DNA from: Lachnospiraceae bacterium AC2028
Lineage (GTDB): Bacteria; Bacillota; Clostridia; Lachnospirales; Lachnospiraceae
Direction: 5' to 3'
Assembly (NCBI GenBank): GCA_000702685.1
Contig: JNJD01000007.1
Span: 248,001 to 312,000 of the forward strand
DNA length: 64,000 nucleotides
The translations under genes were made by a program, and so were the position numbers. Each line of letters starts with the position of its first letter. Position 1 is the stretch's first letter. Shown in pieces: positions 44,978 to 53,165 of the stretch. Under the pieces are notes generated by a model, which saw only the letters and a list, made by a program, of their open reading frames with translations, ran no database searches and was not told the origin of the DNA.

Positions 44978-47900
44978 TTATCCGATCTTTTCAAGACTTA
45001 TCGTTACCTTCTCTCCGTTGATATCCCACTCCTTGGAGAACTTGTAATCCTTGCCGGAGGTGATGTCATCCGCAAGAAGCTTGGTGGAGATCTGCGCCTT
45101 GTTCTTCTCGACGATTCCGACAAGCTTGTCATTTCCGTTGAGAGAGATGCGGATGTGATCCATAACCTCGAAGCCGGAATCCTTACGCATCGTCTGAACC
45201 TTGGAAACAAGCTCTGCTGCGAATCCCTCTTCGATAAGTTCCTCGGTAAGGTTAAGATCAAGGACAACCGTCATGCCGTGATCTTCGGATGCTTCATAGC
45301 CTTCCTTCTTGGTCATCTCGATAAGAAGATCTTCCTTGGCAAGTTCGATCGCATTTCCGTCAACATCGAACTTAAGGGCGCCGTTTGACTCAAGCTCGTC
45401 CATAGCGGCATTGCCGTCGATCTCCTTCAGATATTTCTGGATGCCTCCGAGCTGCTTGCCGTACTTGGGTCCTACGGTCTTGAGCTGGGGTTTGAATATA
45501 TAAGTGGTGAACTCTCTTACGTCATCCGCAAATGCGACTTCCTTGACGTTGAGTTCTTCTCTGATGATGTCAATGTAGAACTCATCAAGCTTCTCTTCGC
45601 TCTTGATATACATGGTGGAGATGGGCTGACGGTTCTTTACCGAGCCTTCGTTTCTGCAGGCTCTTCCGAGAACTACGGCATCGAGTACGGTCTCCATCTT
45701 CTCTTCGAGATCCTTGTCGATGTATTTCTCATCAGCCTTGGGATAATCGCAGAGATGAATGCTCTCGGGAGCATCGGCGAAGGAATTCCTTACGATGTTC
45801 TGGTAGATGCTCTCTGTCATGAAGGGGATCATGGGAGCGGCTGCCTTGGAGATCGTTACAAGTGCGGTGTAAAGAGTCATGTAAGCATTGATCTTATCCT
45901 GCTCCATTCCCTTTGCCCAGAATCTCTCACGGCTTCTGCGCACATACCAGTTACTCATCTCGTCAACGAACTTCTCGAATGCCGATCCGGCTTCGGGGAT
46001 CTTGTAATTCTCAAGATCTTCGTCGACTTCCTTCACGCAGCTGTTAAGCCTTGAAAGAAGCCACTTGTCCATGACGGAAAGCTTGTCATATTCGAGCGTG
46101 TACTTGGAAGCATCGAATTCATCGATGTTCGCATAGAGTACGAAGAATGCATATGTGTTCCAGAGAGTTCCGAGGAATTTCCTCTGACCTTCGATAACGG
46201 CATTTTCGGAAAATCTCTTGGGAAGCCAGGGAGCGGCACTGGTGTAGAAATACCATCTGATGGCATCCGCACCGAACTTGCCGAGAGCCTCCATGGGATC
46301 AACGACATTGCCGAGATGCTTGCTCATCTTGCGGCCTTCCTCATCCTGTACAAGTCCGAGAACGATGACATTCTCGTAAGGGGACTTGTTGAAAAGAAGG
46401 GTTCCTTCAGCCATCAGTGAATAGAACCAGCCTCTGGTCTGGTCTACGGCTTCGGATATGAATGCAGCGGGGAACTGCTGCTCAAAGAGATCTTTGTTCT
46501 CAAAGGGATAATGGTGCTGTGCGAAGGGCATTGCACCCGAATCAAACCAGCAGTCGATAACTTCGGGAACTCTCTTCATGGAGCCGCCGCAGTCGGGACA
46601 TTTGCAGGTGATCTCATCGATGAACGGTCTGTGAAGCTCAACGGTCTTAGCCTTCTCATCACCGCTCGCATTATACAGATCCTCTCTGGATCCGATGCAG
46701 ATCCTCTTTCCGCACTCACACTCCCAGATATTGAGAGGTGTGCCCCAGTAACGGTTTCTGGAAAGAGCCCAGTCCTGGATGTTCTCAAGCCAGTTTCCGA
46801 ATCTTCCGGTTCCGATGGATTCGGGCATCCAGTGTACGGTGTTGTTATTCTTTACAAGGTCGTCCTTAACAGCGGTGACCTTGATGTACCAGGATTCACG
46901 CGCATAGTAAAGTAGCGGGGTATCGCATCTCCAGCAGAAAGGATAATCGTGCTCGAACTTGGGAGCATCGAAAAGCTGTCCTGCTGCATCGAGATCCTTG
47001 AGAACAAGGGGATCTGCGTCCTTGACGAACTTTCCTTCATAAGGGGTATCGGCTGTCATATTACCCTTGCCGTCTACGAACTGGACGAAGGGAAGATCGT
47101 ATTCGCGGCCCACGCGGGAGTCGTCTTCACCGAATGCGGGAGCGATATGTACGATACCGGTACCGTCGGTCATGGTTACATAGTCATCGACTACGATGTA
47201 ATGAGCTTTCTTGTGCTGCTTATCGGCAGCCTTTGCAGCGCCTTCGAAAAGGGGCTCGTACTCCATTCTCTCGAGGTCTTTTCCGACATACTTCTCAAGA
47301 ACCTCATAAGCGGGAGCGTCTTCCTTCGCGAACTTTCCGAGAAGTGTATCAGCAAGAGCCTCGGCAAGGATATAGGTATATCCGTCGGCAGCCTTGACCT
47401 TTACATAGCTCTCGGAAGGGTTGACACAGAGCGCAACGTTGGAGGGAAGGGTCCAGGGAGTCGTGGTCCATGCAAGGAAGTAGAAGTCTCCGTCCTTGGC
47501 CTTGAAGCGTACGACAGCGGAGCGCTCCTTAACTGTCTTGTATCCCTGTGCCACCTCGTGGCTTGAAAGAGGGGTTCCGCATCTGGGGCAGTAGGGAACG
47601 ATCTTGAAGCCCTTATAGAGCAGTCCCTTGTCCCATATAGTCTTAAGAGCCCACCACTCGGACTCGATATAGTTGTCATCATAGGTGATATAGGGATTGT
47701 CCATGTCGGCCCAGAAACCGATCTTGGAGGAGAACTCCTCCCACATTCCCTTATACTTCCATACGGACTCCTTGCACTTTCCGATGAAGGGCTCAAGTCC
47801 GTAGCCTTCGATCTGTTCCTTGCCGTTGATGCCGAGGAGTTTCTCTACCTCAAGCTCAACGGGGAGACCGTGGGTGTCCCATCCCGCCTTACGGGGAACC

Positions 47901-48133
47901 TGATATCCCTTCATTGTGCGGTATCTGGGGATCATGTCCTTAATGGTCCTGGTCTCTACATGTCCGATATGGGGCTTTCCGTTTGCGGTGGGAGGTCCGT
48001 CATAGAATGTATAGACCGGTCCTTCCTTACGGGAATCAATACTCTTTCTGAAGATATCGTTCTCATTCCAGAATTTTTCGACTTCAGCTTCCCTCTGAAC
48101 ATGTGAGAGGTCTGAATTAACCTGTTTATACAT
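44978..48133 (-). CDS. ileS: Isoleucyl-tRNA synthetase, type 2
   Basis: 1051 aa. Class I motifs GKPHIGHVETR (HIGH, about 52-62) and GRKMSKHLG (KMSKS, about 605-613). An editing domain with the Thr-rich TTTPWTLPSNVALC segment is at about 228-241. Length and the YDGPPTANGKPHIG start place it in the type 2 (eukaryal-like) group, which is often naturally less sensitive to mupirocin. AGGAGG precedes the ATG. The leader holds a terminator-like hairpin between promoter and start (48142-48184). Confidence 0.95.
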   Translation of the reverse strand: MYKQVNSDLSHVQREAEVEKFWNENDIFRKSIDSRKEGPVYTFYDGPPTANGKPHIGHVETRTIKDMIPRYRTMKGYQVPRKAGWDTHGLPVELEVEKLLGINGKEQIEGYGLEPFIGKCKESVWKYKGMWEEFSSKIGFWADMDNPYITYDDNYIESEWWALKTIWDKGLLYKGFKIVPYCPRCGTPLSSHEVAQGYKTVKERSAVVRFKAKDGDFYFLAWTTTPWTLPSNVALCVNPSESYVKVKAADGYTYILAEALADTLLGKFAKEDAPAYEVLEKYVGKDLERMEYEPLFEGAAKAADKQHKKAHYIVVDDYVTMTDGTGIVHIAPAFGEDDSRVGREYDLPFVQFVDGKGNMTADTPYEGKFVKDADPLVLKDLDAAGQLFDAPKFEHDYPFCWRCDTPLLYYARESWYIKVTAVKDDLVKNNNTVHWMPESIGTGRFGNWLENIQDWALSRNRYWGTPLNIWECECGKRICIGSREDLYNASGDEKAKTVELHRPFIDEITCKCPDCGGSMKRVPEVIDCWFDSGAMPFAQHHYPFENKDLFEQQFPAAFISEAVDQTRGWFYSLMAEGTLLFNKSPYENVIVLGLVQDEEGRKMSKHLGNVVDPMEALGKFGADAIRWYFYTSAAPWLPKRFSENAVIEGQRKFLGTLWNTYAFFVLYANIDEFDASKYTLEYDKLSVMDKWLLSRLNSCVKEVDEDLENYKIPEAGSAFEKFVDEMSNWYVRRSRERFWAKGMEQDKINAYMTLYTALVTISKAAAPMIPFMTESIYQNIVRNSFADAPESIHLCDYPKADEKYIDKDLEEKMETVLDAVVLGRACRNEGSVKNRQPISTMYIKSEEKLDEFYIDIIREELNVKEVAFADDVREFTTYIFKPQLKTVGPKYGKQLGGIQKYLKEIDGNAAMDELESNGALKFDVDGNAIELAKEDLLIEMTKKEGYEASEDHGMTVVLDLNLTEELIEEGFAAELVSKVQTMRKDSGFEVMDHIRISLNGNDKLVGIVEKNKAQISTKLLADDITSGKDYKFSKEWDINGEKVTISLEKIG

Positions 48134-48141
48134 ATTTCCTC

Positions 48142-48184
48142 CTGTAAAAAAACAAACCTCCCCCCGGAAAAAAAGGAGCGAGGT
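48142..48184 (-). terminator. Attenuator-like terminator in the ileS leader
   Basis: On the minus strand ACCTCGCTCC (48184-48175) pairs with GGGGGGAGGT (48165-48156) with one mismatch and a G-U pair, followed by TTTGTTTTTTT. It lies after the promoter and just before the ribosome site, so it should stop most transcripts unless relieved. A competing AGCG/CGCT stem is possible upstream. Too little RNA precedes it for a standard T-box. Confidence 0.62.
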
Positions 48185-48217
48185 CCCGCTTCATTAAGAT
48201 ATAAATGCACATATGCG

Positions 48218-48246
48218 ATTTTAGTGTAAAATGGCTGTAATGTCAA
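48218..48246 (-). promoter_or_regulatory. Promoter of ileS
   Basis: On the minus strand TTGACA (48246-48241), a 17-nt spacer and TAAAAT (48223-48218). A strong vegetative promoter. Confidence 0.8.
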
Positions 48247-48265
48247 TATTAACGGGGCTTTTGCA

Positions 48266-48294
48266 TTGTTTTTTGGACCGCAAAAATATATAAT
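48266..48294 (+). promoter_or_regulatory. Predicted promoter of the diguanylate cyclase gene
   Basis: TTGTTT (48266-48271), a 17-nt spacer and TATAAT (48289-48294), 31 nt before the GTG start. Confidence 0.6.
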
Positions 48295-48325
48295 ATATGG
48301 GTAATTTTTGGAGGGGGTACCAAAA

Positions 48326-49921
48326 GTGGCAAAAAAGGATTCAAAACCCAAGGCGGATAAGCATAAAAGATCCAGAAAAGGCACTATTTCCGGGCATATG
48401 TACGGGGTGGCCATACTTCCCGTCGTTCTTTTTGCTCTCACCATCATCTGTGCCGGCATTCCTCTTCTTACCGGACTTCTCTATGATTCGGCCGAAAAAG
48501 AGCTCAGGGACGCTGCACTGAGCACAACTCTCCTTATGGACGCAACCTATCCCGGCGATTACAGACTCACCGGCGATGATGCGCTCTATCTCTACAAAGG
48601 CGATGCCAACATCACAAGCGACTATGCGGTGGTCGATTCCATAAAGGATGCCACCGGTCTCGATATCACCATATTCTACAAGGACACCCGTATCCACACG
48701 ACCCTGACCGATGAAAACGGTTCAAGAATGGTCGGCACCGGCATAGCATCCCAGATATACCAGATCGTCTACGTAGACGGTGAGGAAGCCTTCTACCACA
48801 ATACGATGATCTTCGGAAAGCCGTACTTCACCTACTATATGCCTCTCGTGTCCAGCCACGGGAACATACAGGGCATGATCGCCACGGCGCGTCCATCCGA
48901 GGACGTAAACAGAACGATCCGTGCATACATTCTTCTGCTCATTCTCGTTGCGATCGTCCTGACCGGGATAATGATATTCATAGTCATACGGATAACCAAG
49001 CCTATGACCGTATCGATAGAGAGCATATTCAAATTCGTCAAGGATGCATCCTCAGGCAATGAGACCGCGGTCCTGGACGAACATGTGCTGTCCCGCCGCG
49101 ATGAACTCGGTGAGATTGGCGAAAGCGTTCTCTCGATGCAGAGATCCATGAGAAACATGATGGAATCCGATCCTCTTACCGGACTGTTCAACAGAAGGTC
49201 CGCCCAGAGAAAGATGGGACCCATTATAAGCAAGGCAAAGAACAGCACCGAATCCTTCTGTATCAGCATCGGTGATATCGACTTCTTCAAATCGGTCAAT
49301 GATACCTACGGACACGATGCCGGTGACGAGGTTCTCGTAAAGGTTGCCGACACGATCAGGGAGCATATGAAGAACTGCGGCTTCGTGGCAAGATGGGGCG
49401 GCGAGGAATTCCTTATGGTATTCGACAGAACAAGTCTTATCATGGCGGAAAACTCCCTTTGGAGCCTGCTTGAGAAGATCCGTGCGATGAAGATCAGATA
49501 TGACAACTACATCATAGACGTCACCATGAGCTTCGGCGTCAGCGAATGGGACAAGAAGCAGAGTGTGGACGACCTCATTAAAAGTGCCGACGATAAGCTC
49601 TACAATGCAAAGAACAGCGGAAGGAACAGGGTTGTAAGCACGATCGAAGGTGAAGAGTCCGGAGAAGAAAACGATGAGATGTCCGAGATCGATAAGCTCC
49701 TTAAGACCATCAGCAACGGAGCAAAAGAAGAAATGTCCGGACATCCTGAAGACGCCGGACATTTCGAAAATCTTTCAGCCAAGGAATTTGAGGATATTCT
49801 CAACGGTAAAGCGGATGAAGAAGCAGCCAGAAACGGAAATGATGTAATGTCCGGAACCATCAGCTTTTCCGAAGATTCCTACACGGACGATTCCATCTTA
49901 AGGAGCCCTTCTTCGAAATAA
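48326..49921 (+). CDS. Membrane diguanylate cyclase with extracytoplasmic sensor
   Basis: 531 aa from the GTG at 48326, with GGAGGGGG eight nt upstream; an earlier TTG in frame overlaps that site. TM1 (about 25-50), a Cache-like periplasmic-side domain (about 52-200), TM2 (about 205-230), a HAMP-like linker (about 232-285), then GGDEF (about 292-455) with WGGEEF, an active variant of the signature. The inhibitory RxxD site five residues upstream is absent. An acidic tail (about 460-531) follows. It makes cyclic di-GMP from two GTP in response to an outside signal. Confidence 0.9.
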   Translation: MAKKDSKPKADKHKRSRKGTISGHMYGVAILPVVLFALTIICAGIPLLTGLLYDSAEKELRDAALSTTLLMDATYPGDYRLTGDDALYLYKGDANITSDYAVVDSIKDATGLDITIFYKDTRIHTTLTDENGSRMVGTGIASQIYQIVYVDGEEAFYHNTMIFGKPYFTYYMPLVSSHGNIQGMIATARPSEDVNRTIRAYILLLILVAIVLTGIMIFIVIRITKPMTVSIESIFKFVKDASSGNETAVLDEHVLSRRDELGEIGESVLSMQRSMRNMMESDPLTGLFNRRSAQRKMGPIISKAKNSTESFCISIGDIDFFKSVNDTYGHDAGDEVLVKVADTIREHMKNCGFVARWGGEEFLMVFDRTSLIMAENSLWSLLEKIRAMKIRYDNYIIDVTMSFGVSEWDKKQSVDDLIKSADDKLYNAKNSGRNRVVSTIEGEESGEENDEMSEIDKLLKTISNGAKEEMSGHPEDAGHFENLSAKEFEDILNGKADEEAARNGNDVMSGTISFSEDSYTDDSILRSPSSK

Positions 49922-50014
49922 ATCCCTTCCCTATCCGTCCTCCCCACCGAAACCTTCAGTGACCGGGACGTAGCACGGCAAGCGGATCTGTCTTTGATCT
50001 TTATATCGGAATGA

Positions 50015-50042
50015 AAAAGCGGAAACATTAGTTTCCGCTTTT
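50015..50042. terminator. Terminator shared by the diguanylate cyclase and DMT genes
   Basis: Stem AAAAGCGGAAAC/GTTTCCGCTTTT (50015-50042), loop ATTA, with T runs on both sides. It covers the stop codon of the DMT transporter gene at 50028. Confidence 0.85.
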
Positions 50043-50975
50043 GCTTTTTTCTTTTGAGGGAAATGCCTGGACTATCATGATCGCAAGGAACATCAGCACG
50101 CTTCCTATGATCTCCCTTACCGACAGATTCTGATGAAGTATCACATAACCGCCGAGCACACAGAAAAGCGCTTCACAGCTCATCAGGATCGAAGCTGTGG
50201 CAGGCTCGAGCCTAGACTGGCATATTATCTGGATCGTATATCCTATGCCACCGGAAAAAACACCGGCATATATTATAGGCACGGTCGCGGCGAGGATCGA
50301 AGGAATATCGGGATCTTCCACAGCAAACATCACAATACCCGAAGTGACGGATACGGTCAGGAATTCTATGCAGGCGAGCTTGATATTGTCGTATTTTGCG
50401 GACCCCGCATCGATCACCAGTATCTGGACCGTGAACATCACCGCGCAGGCCATCAGAAAGACATCTCCCTTTGCGAAGGTCAGTGATTCGTTGATGGTCA
50501 GGAAATACAGACCGAGAACCGAGATCACGACTCCGGCCCACACCACCGGTCTTATCTTCTTTTTCATGAAGATGCCGCAGACAGGAACCAGGATGATATA
50601 CATCGCGGTAATGAATCCGGCTTTTCCGACCGAATCCGTATAGAGGATTCCCACCTGCTGCAGATTTCCGGCAAGCGAGAGCAGTATTCCTATGATGATG
50701 CCGGTTTTCCAGAGTCCCGCCGAACGCCAGGAATGATCTTTCGTATTTACCGGGCCGGGGTTCTCTCCCGATTTTTTGAGCGCTCTTTTGCGCCCGATAT
50801 CCGTGAATACGGAGAAAAAGAAAACAACAACCGTGGCAAGCATGAATCTGACACAGTTAAAAGTAAAGGGCCCGGTATTTTCCATTCCGATACTCTGGAA
50901 TGCAAACCCCAGTCCCCAGATAAGTGCGCCGATAAGCTGGAGCACTATAAAAAATGTACGATTTCCCGTTTTCAT
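50028..50975 (-). CDS. EamA/DMT-superfamily transporter
   Basis: 315 aa from the ATG at 50975 (a GTG at 50996 has a nearer AAGGA but would overlap the preceding gene). Ten hydrophobic helices in two EamA repeats; the start FFIVLQLIGALIWGLGFAFQ is typical. It probably exports amino acids or other metabolites; substrate unknown. It is the last gene of the packed run from 63990 and ends at a terminator. Confidence 0.85.
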   Translation of the reverse strand: MKTGNRTFFIVLQLIGALIWGLGFAFQSIGMENTGPFTFNCVRFMLATVVVFFFSVFTDIGRKRALKKSGENPGPVNTKDHSWRSAGLWKTGIIIGILLSLAGNLQQVGILYTDSVGKAGFITAMYIILVPVCGIFMKKKIRPVVWAGVVISVLGLYFLTINESLTFAKGDVFLMACAVMFTVQILVIDAGSAKYDNIKLACIEFLTVSVTSGIVMFAVEDPDIPSILAATVPIIYAGVFSGGIGYTIQIICQSRLEPATASILMSCEALFCVLGGYVILHQNLSVREIIGSVLMFLAIMIVQAFPSKEKSKSGN

Positions 50976-50979
50976 AACT

Positions 50980-52362
50980 TCAGATGCGCACAGCACCGCG
51001 CATATATTCCTTTATCTCATTATCCGAAGGTATCTTAAGTATGTCGGATACATACTTTTCGGCGTCGGCCACGGACCACAGCGACAGGGTTCTCCTGACT
51101 TCCGGAACGGACCTGGGATTGACACTGAATCTTCTGCATCCCATCCCCGCGAGTATGGGTATAAGGGAAGGATCCGATGCAGCCTCACCGCAGACGGAAA
51201 CCGGAATTCCCGCGCCGTGAGCATTATCTATCGTGGTCTTTATAAGCCTGAGTACGGCCGGCTGTGTCAATGACTGAAGGTAGGCAACATTTCTGTTTCC
51301 CCTGTCGGCACTCATGGTGTACTGGACAAGATCATTGGTCCCGATGGAAAAGAAATCGCTCTCCAGGGCCAGCATATCGGATATTATCGCGGCGGACGGA
51401 GTCTCGATCATCGCACCGACCTTTATGTTGTCATCGTACTCATATCCTTCATCCCTGAGATCGCTCTTGAGTTCGTATATAAGGGCTTTCACTTCCCTCA
51501 TCTCATCCACGCATGTGATCATGGGGATCATTATCGAAATATTGCCGGAAGCGCTTGCTCTTAAAAGCGCCCTGAGCTGGGTTGCGAAAAATTCTCTGTT
51601 TCCGAGGCTGTATCTTACCGCACGGTATCCGAGGAACGGATTGCTTTCAAGCTCCATATCGATATAGGGAAGGCCCTTGTCTCCGCCGATATCAAGCGTA
51701 CGTATCACAACCTCGTGTCCGTCCATAGCCTGGGCGATTCGCGAGTAAGCCCTGACCTGTTCCTCTTCGCCCGGTGCCCTGCCGAACTCCGCAAACAGGT
51801 TCTCGGTCCTGTAAAGTCCGATGCCCTCTCCGCCGTTATCGATCGAATGCATGACATCGACTATATCATTCACATTGCAGAAAACCTGGGCGCTTTCGGA
51901 ATCGGCCATCACGGTCTTCATCGAGCAGAATCTTTCAAGTTCTTTTCTCGATTCAAGATATCTTTCCTTTCGCGATGCGAATTCCCCGATCAGTCCGGCT
52001 TCGGGTCTTTCATACACAAATCCGTTTATGCCGTCAACGATGACCGTATCGCCGTCCTTGATGACACTTGTCGCATTCGGAACTCCGTAGACCGCGGGCA
52101 GGCCGATGCTCCTTGCCACCAGTGCGGAATGAGAGGTCATTCCTCCGGTCTCGCAGACAAATCCCGATACGCCGCAGTCCGTAAGCTTAGCGACCATATA
52201 AGGAGTCAGGTGATTAGCCACAAGAACGGTCCCGGGCTTTAAGTGAGCGGCAAAAAACTCGTCAACCGAGCCTGTGGAAACATTCTCGGACAATTCGGCG
52301 AGCCCAAGTATCTTGGCGACACCAATCCCTATTCCCTTGGAAGTTTCTGAACCGGTAAGCAT
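50980..52362 (-). CDS. Enzyme I-like PEP phosphotransferase lacking the HPr-binding domain
   Basis: 460 aa, against ~570 for PTS Enzyme I. The phosphohistidine motif GGMTSHSALVARS is intact with His78 (His185 in the other copy here). The PEP-binding barrel is complete: GLYRTENLF, RTLDIGGDKG, GAMIETPSAA, TNDLVQYTMSADRGN and the catalytic Cys in CGEAASDP. Between SKGIGIGVAKIL and the His domain about 107 residues are missing, just where the helical HPr-binding subdomain sits. The frame is intact and the gene has its own start 20 nt after the HAD gene, so this is a real short protein. Its phosphate acceptor is unknown. Confidence 0.88.
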   Translation of the reverse strand: MLTGSETSKGIGIGVAKILGLAELSENVSTGSVDEFFAAHLKPGTVLVANHLTPYMVAKLTDCGVSGFVCETGGMTSHSALVARSIGLPAVYGVPNATSVIKDGDTVIVDGINGFVYERPEAGLIGEFASRKERYLESRKELERFCSMKTVMADSESAQVFCNVNDIVDVMHSIDNGGEGIGLYRTENLFAEFGRAPGEEEQVRAYSRIAQAMDGHEVVIRTLDIGGDKGLPYIDMELESNPFLGYRAVRYSLGNREFFATQLRALLRASASGNISIMIPMITCVDEMREVKALIYELKSDLRDEGYEYDDNIKVGAMIETPSAAIISDMLALESDFFSIGTNDLVQYTMSADRGNRNVAYLQSLTQPAVLRLIKTTIDNAHGAGIPVSVCGEAASDPSLIPILAGMGCRRFSVNPRSVPEVRRTLSLWSVADAEKYVSDILKIPSDNEIKEYMRGAVRI

Positions 52363-52382
52363 CCTGTCTTTTTCCGAACTCC

Positions 52383-53165
52383 CTAGATAAGTTTGAAATG
52401 TTTGAACGCTTTATATATCCCGTCCTCGTAGATCGAATCGGTAACATAGTCCGAAGCCAGGAGCAGTTCGGGATTTCCCTGTCCCATGGCTATTCCGTGC
52501 GCGGCGGCTTTGATCATCTCCATATCGTTCATTCCGTCGCCGAAGGCATAAATGTTTTCGGCGGGAACTCCGTAATACTTTCTTACGATCTCCATGCCGG
52601 TAGCTTTGGAATGCCCCTTGGGTATGAATTCCACCACGATATTACCGTGAACGATCATATCGAGAAATCCGCCGAGCTTTTCGCACACTGCGTCATAATC
52701 CGTATCCGCGGTTATATCGGCACTGAACTTATTGACAGGATCGTCATCGGTGAGCGTATCAAGTCTTCTGGCTCTTTCACCGAGCGATTCCCACAAGGTG
52801 GTCGCATAGGGATCATCGGGGAAATCTTCCGGATCCAGGAAACAGTATTCTCTTCCTTCGAGGACCACCGGCATATGCTCTTTTTCCAGAACCTGCAGTG
52901 ATGTTTTTATCTGTTCGGGAGTAAGGAGCCTTTCATACTCCACTTTCCCTTCGATCTCGACATGACATCCGCATGCCGCAACGACTCCGTTCATTCCGAG
53001 TTCATCAAGTGCGGCATATCTCGTATTGGATCTCGAACGCCCCGTGTTGATGAACACCTTATTGCCCATGACACGGGCAAGCTTTATCGCATCCTTCGTG
53101 CTCTCCGGGATGCGGAGTATCTCATCCCAGATGGTCATGTCAATATCAAGAAATATCAGATTCAT
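52383..53165 (-). CDS. HAD-family phosphatase (Cof type)
   Basis: 260 aa from the ATG at 53165 (GGAGAG upstream). HAD motif I is FLDIDMTIWDE (both Asp present), motif III Lys in GHSKATGMEIV, and motif IV GDGMNDMEM. Cof-type (class IIB) HADs dephosphorylate sugar phosphates and similar small compounds. It overlaps the end of the membrane-protein gene upstream by 20 nt and is followed by the short Enzyme I gene. Confidence 0.9.
   Translation of the reverse strand: MNLIFLDIDMTIWDEILRIPESTKDAIKLARVMGNKVFINTGRSRSNTRYAALDELGMNGVVAACGCHVEIEGKVEYERLLTPEQIKTSLQVLEKEHMPVVLEGREYCFLDPEDFPDDPYATTLWESLGERARRLDTLTDDDPVNKFSADITADTDYDAVCEKLGGFLDMIVHGNIVVEFIPKGHSKATGMEIVRKYYGVPAENIYAFGDGMNDMEMIKAAAHGIAMGQGNPELLLASDYVTDSIYEDGIYKAFKHFKLI

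Noticed and set aside
48134-48220. T-box riboswitch upstream of ileS
   Set aside because: The transcribed leader is about 80 nt, and no specifier loop or GGUGGNACC sequence is present.
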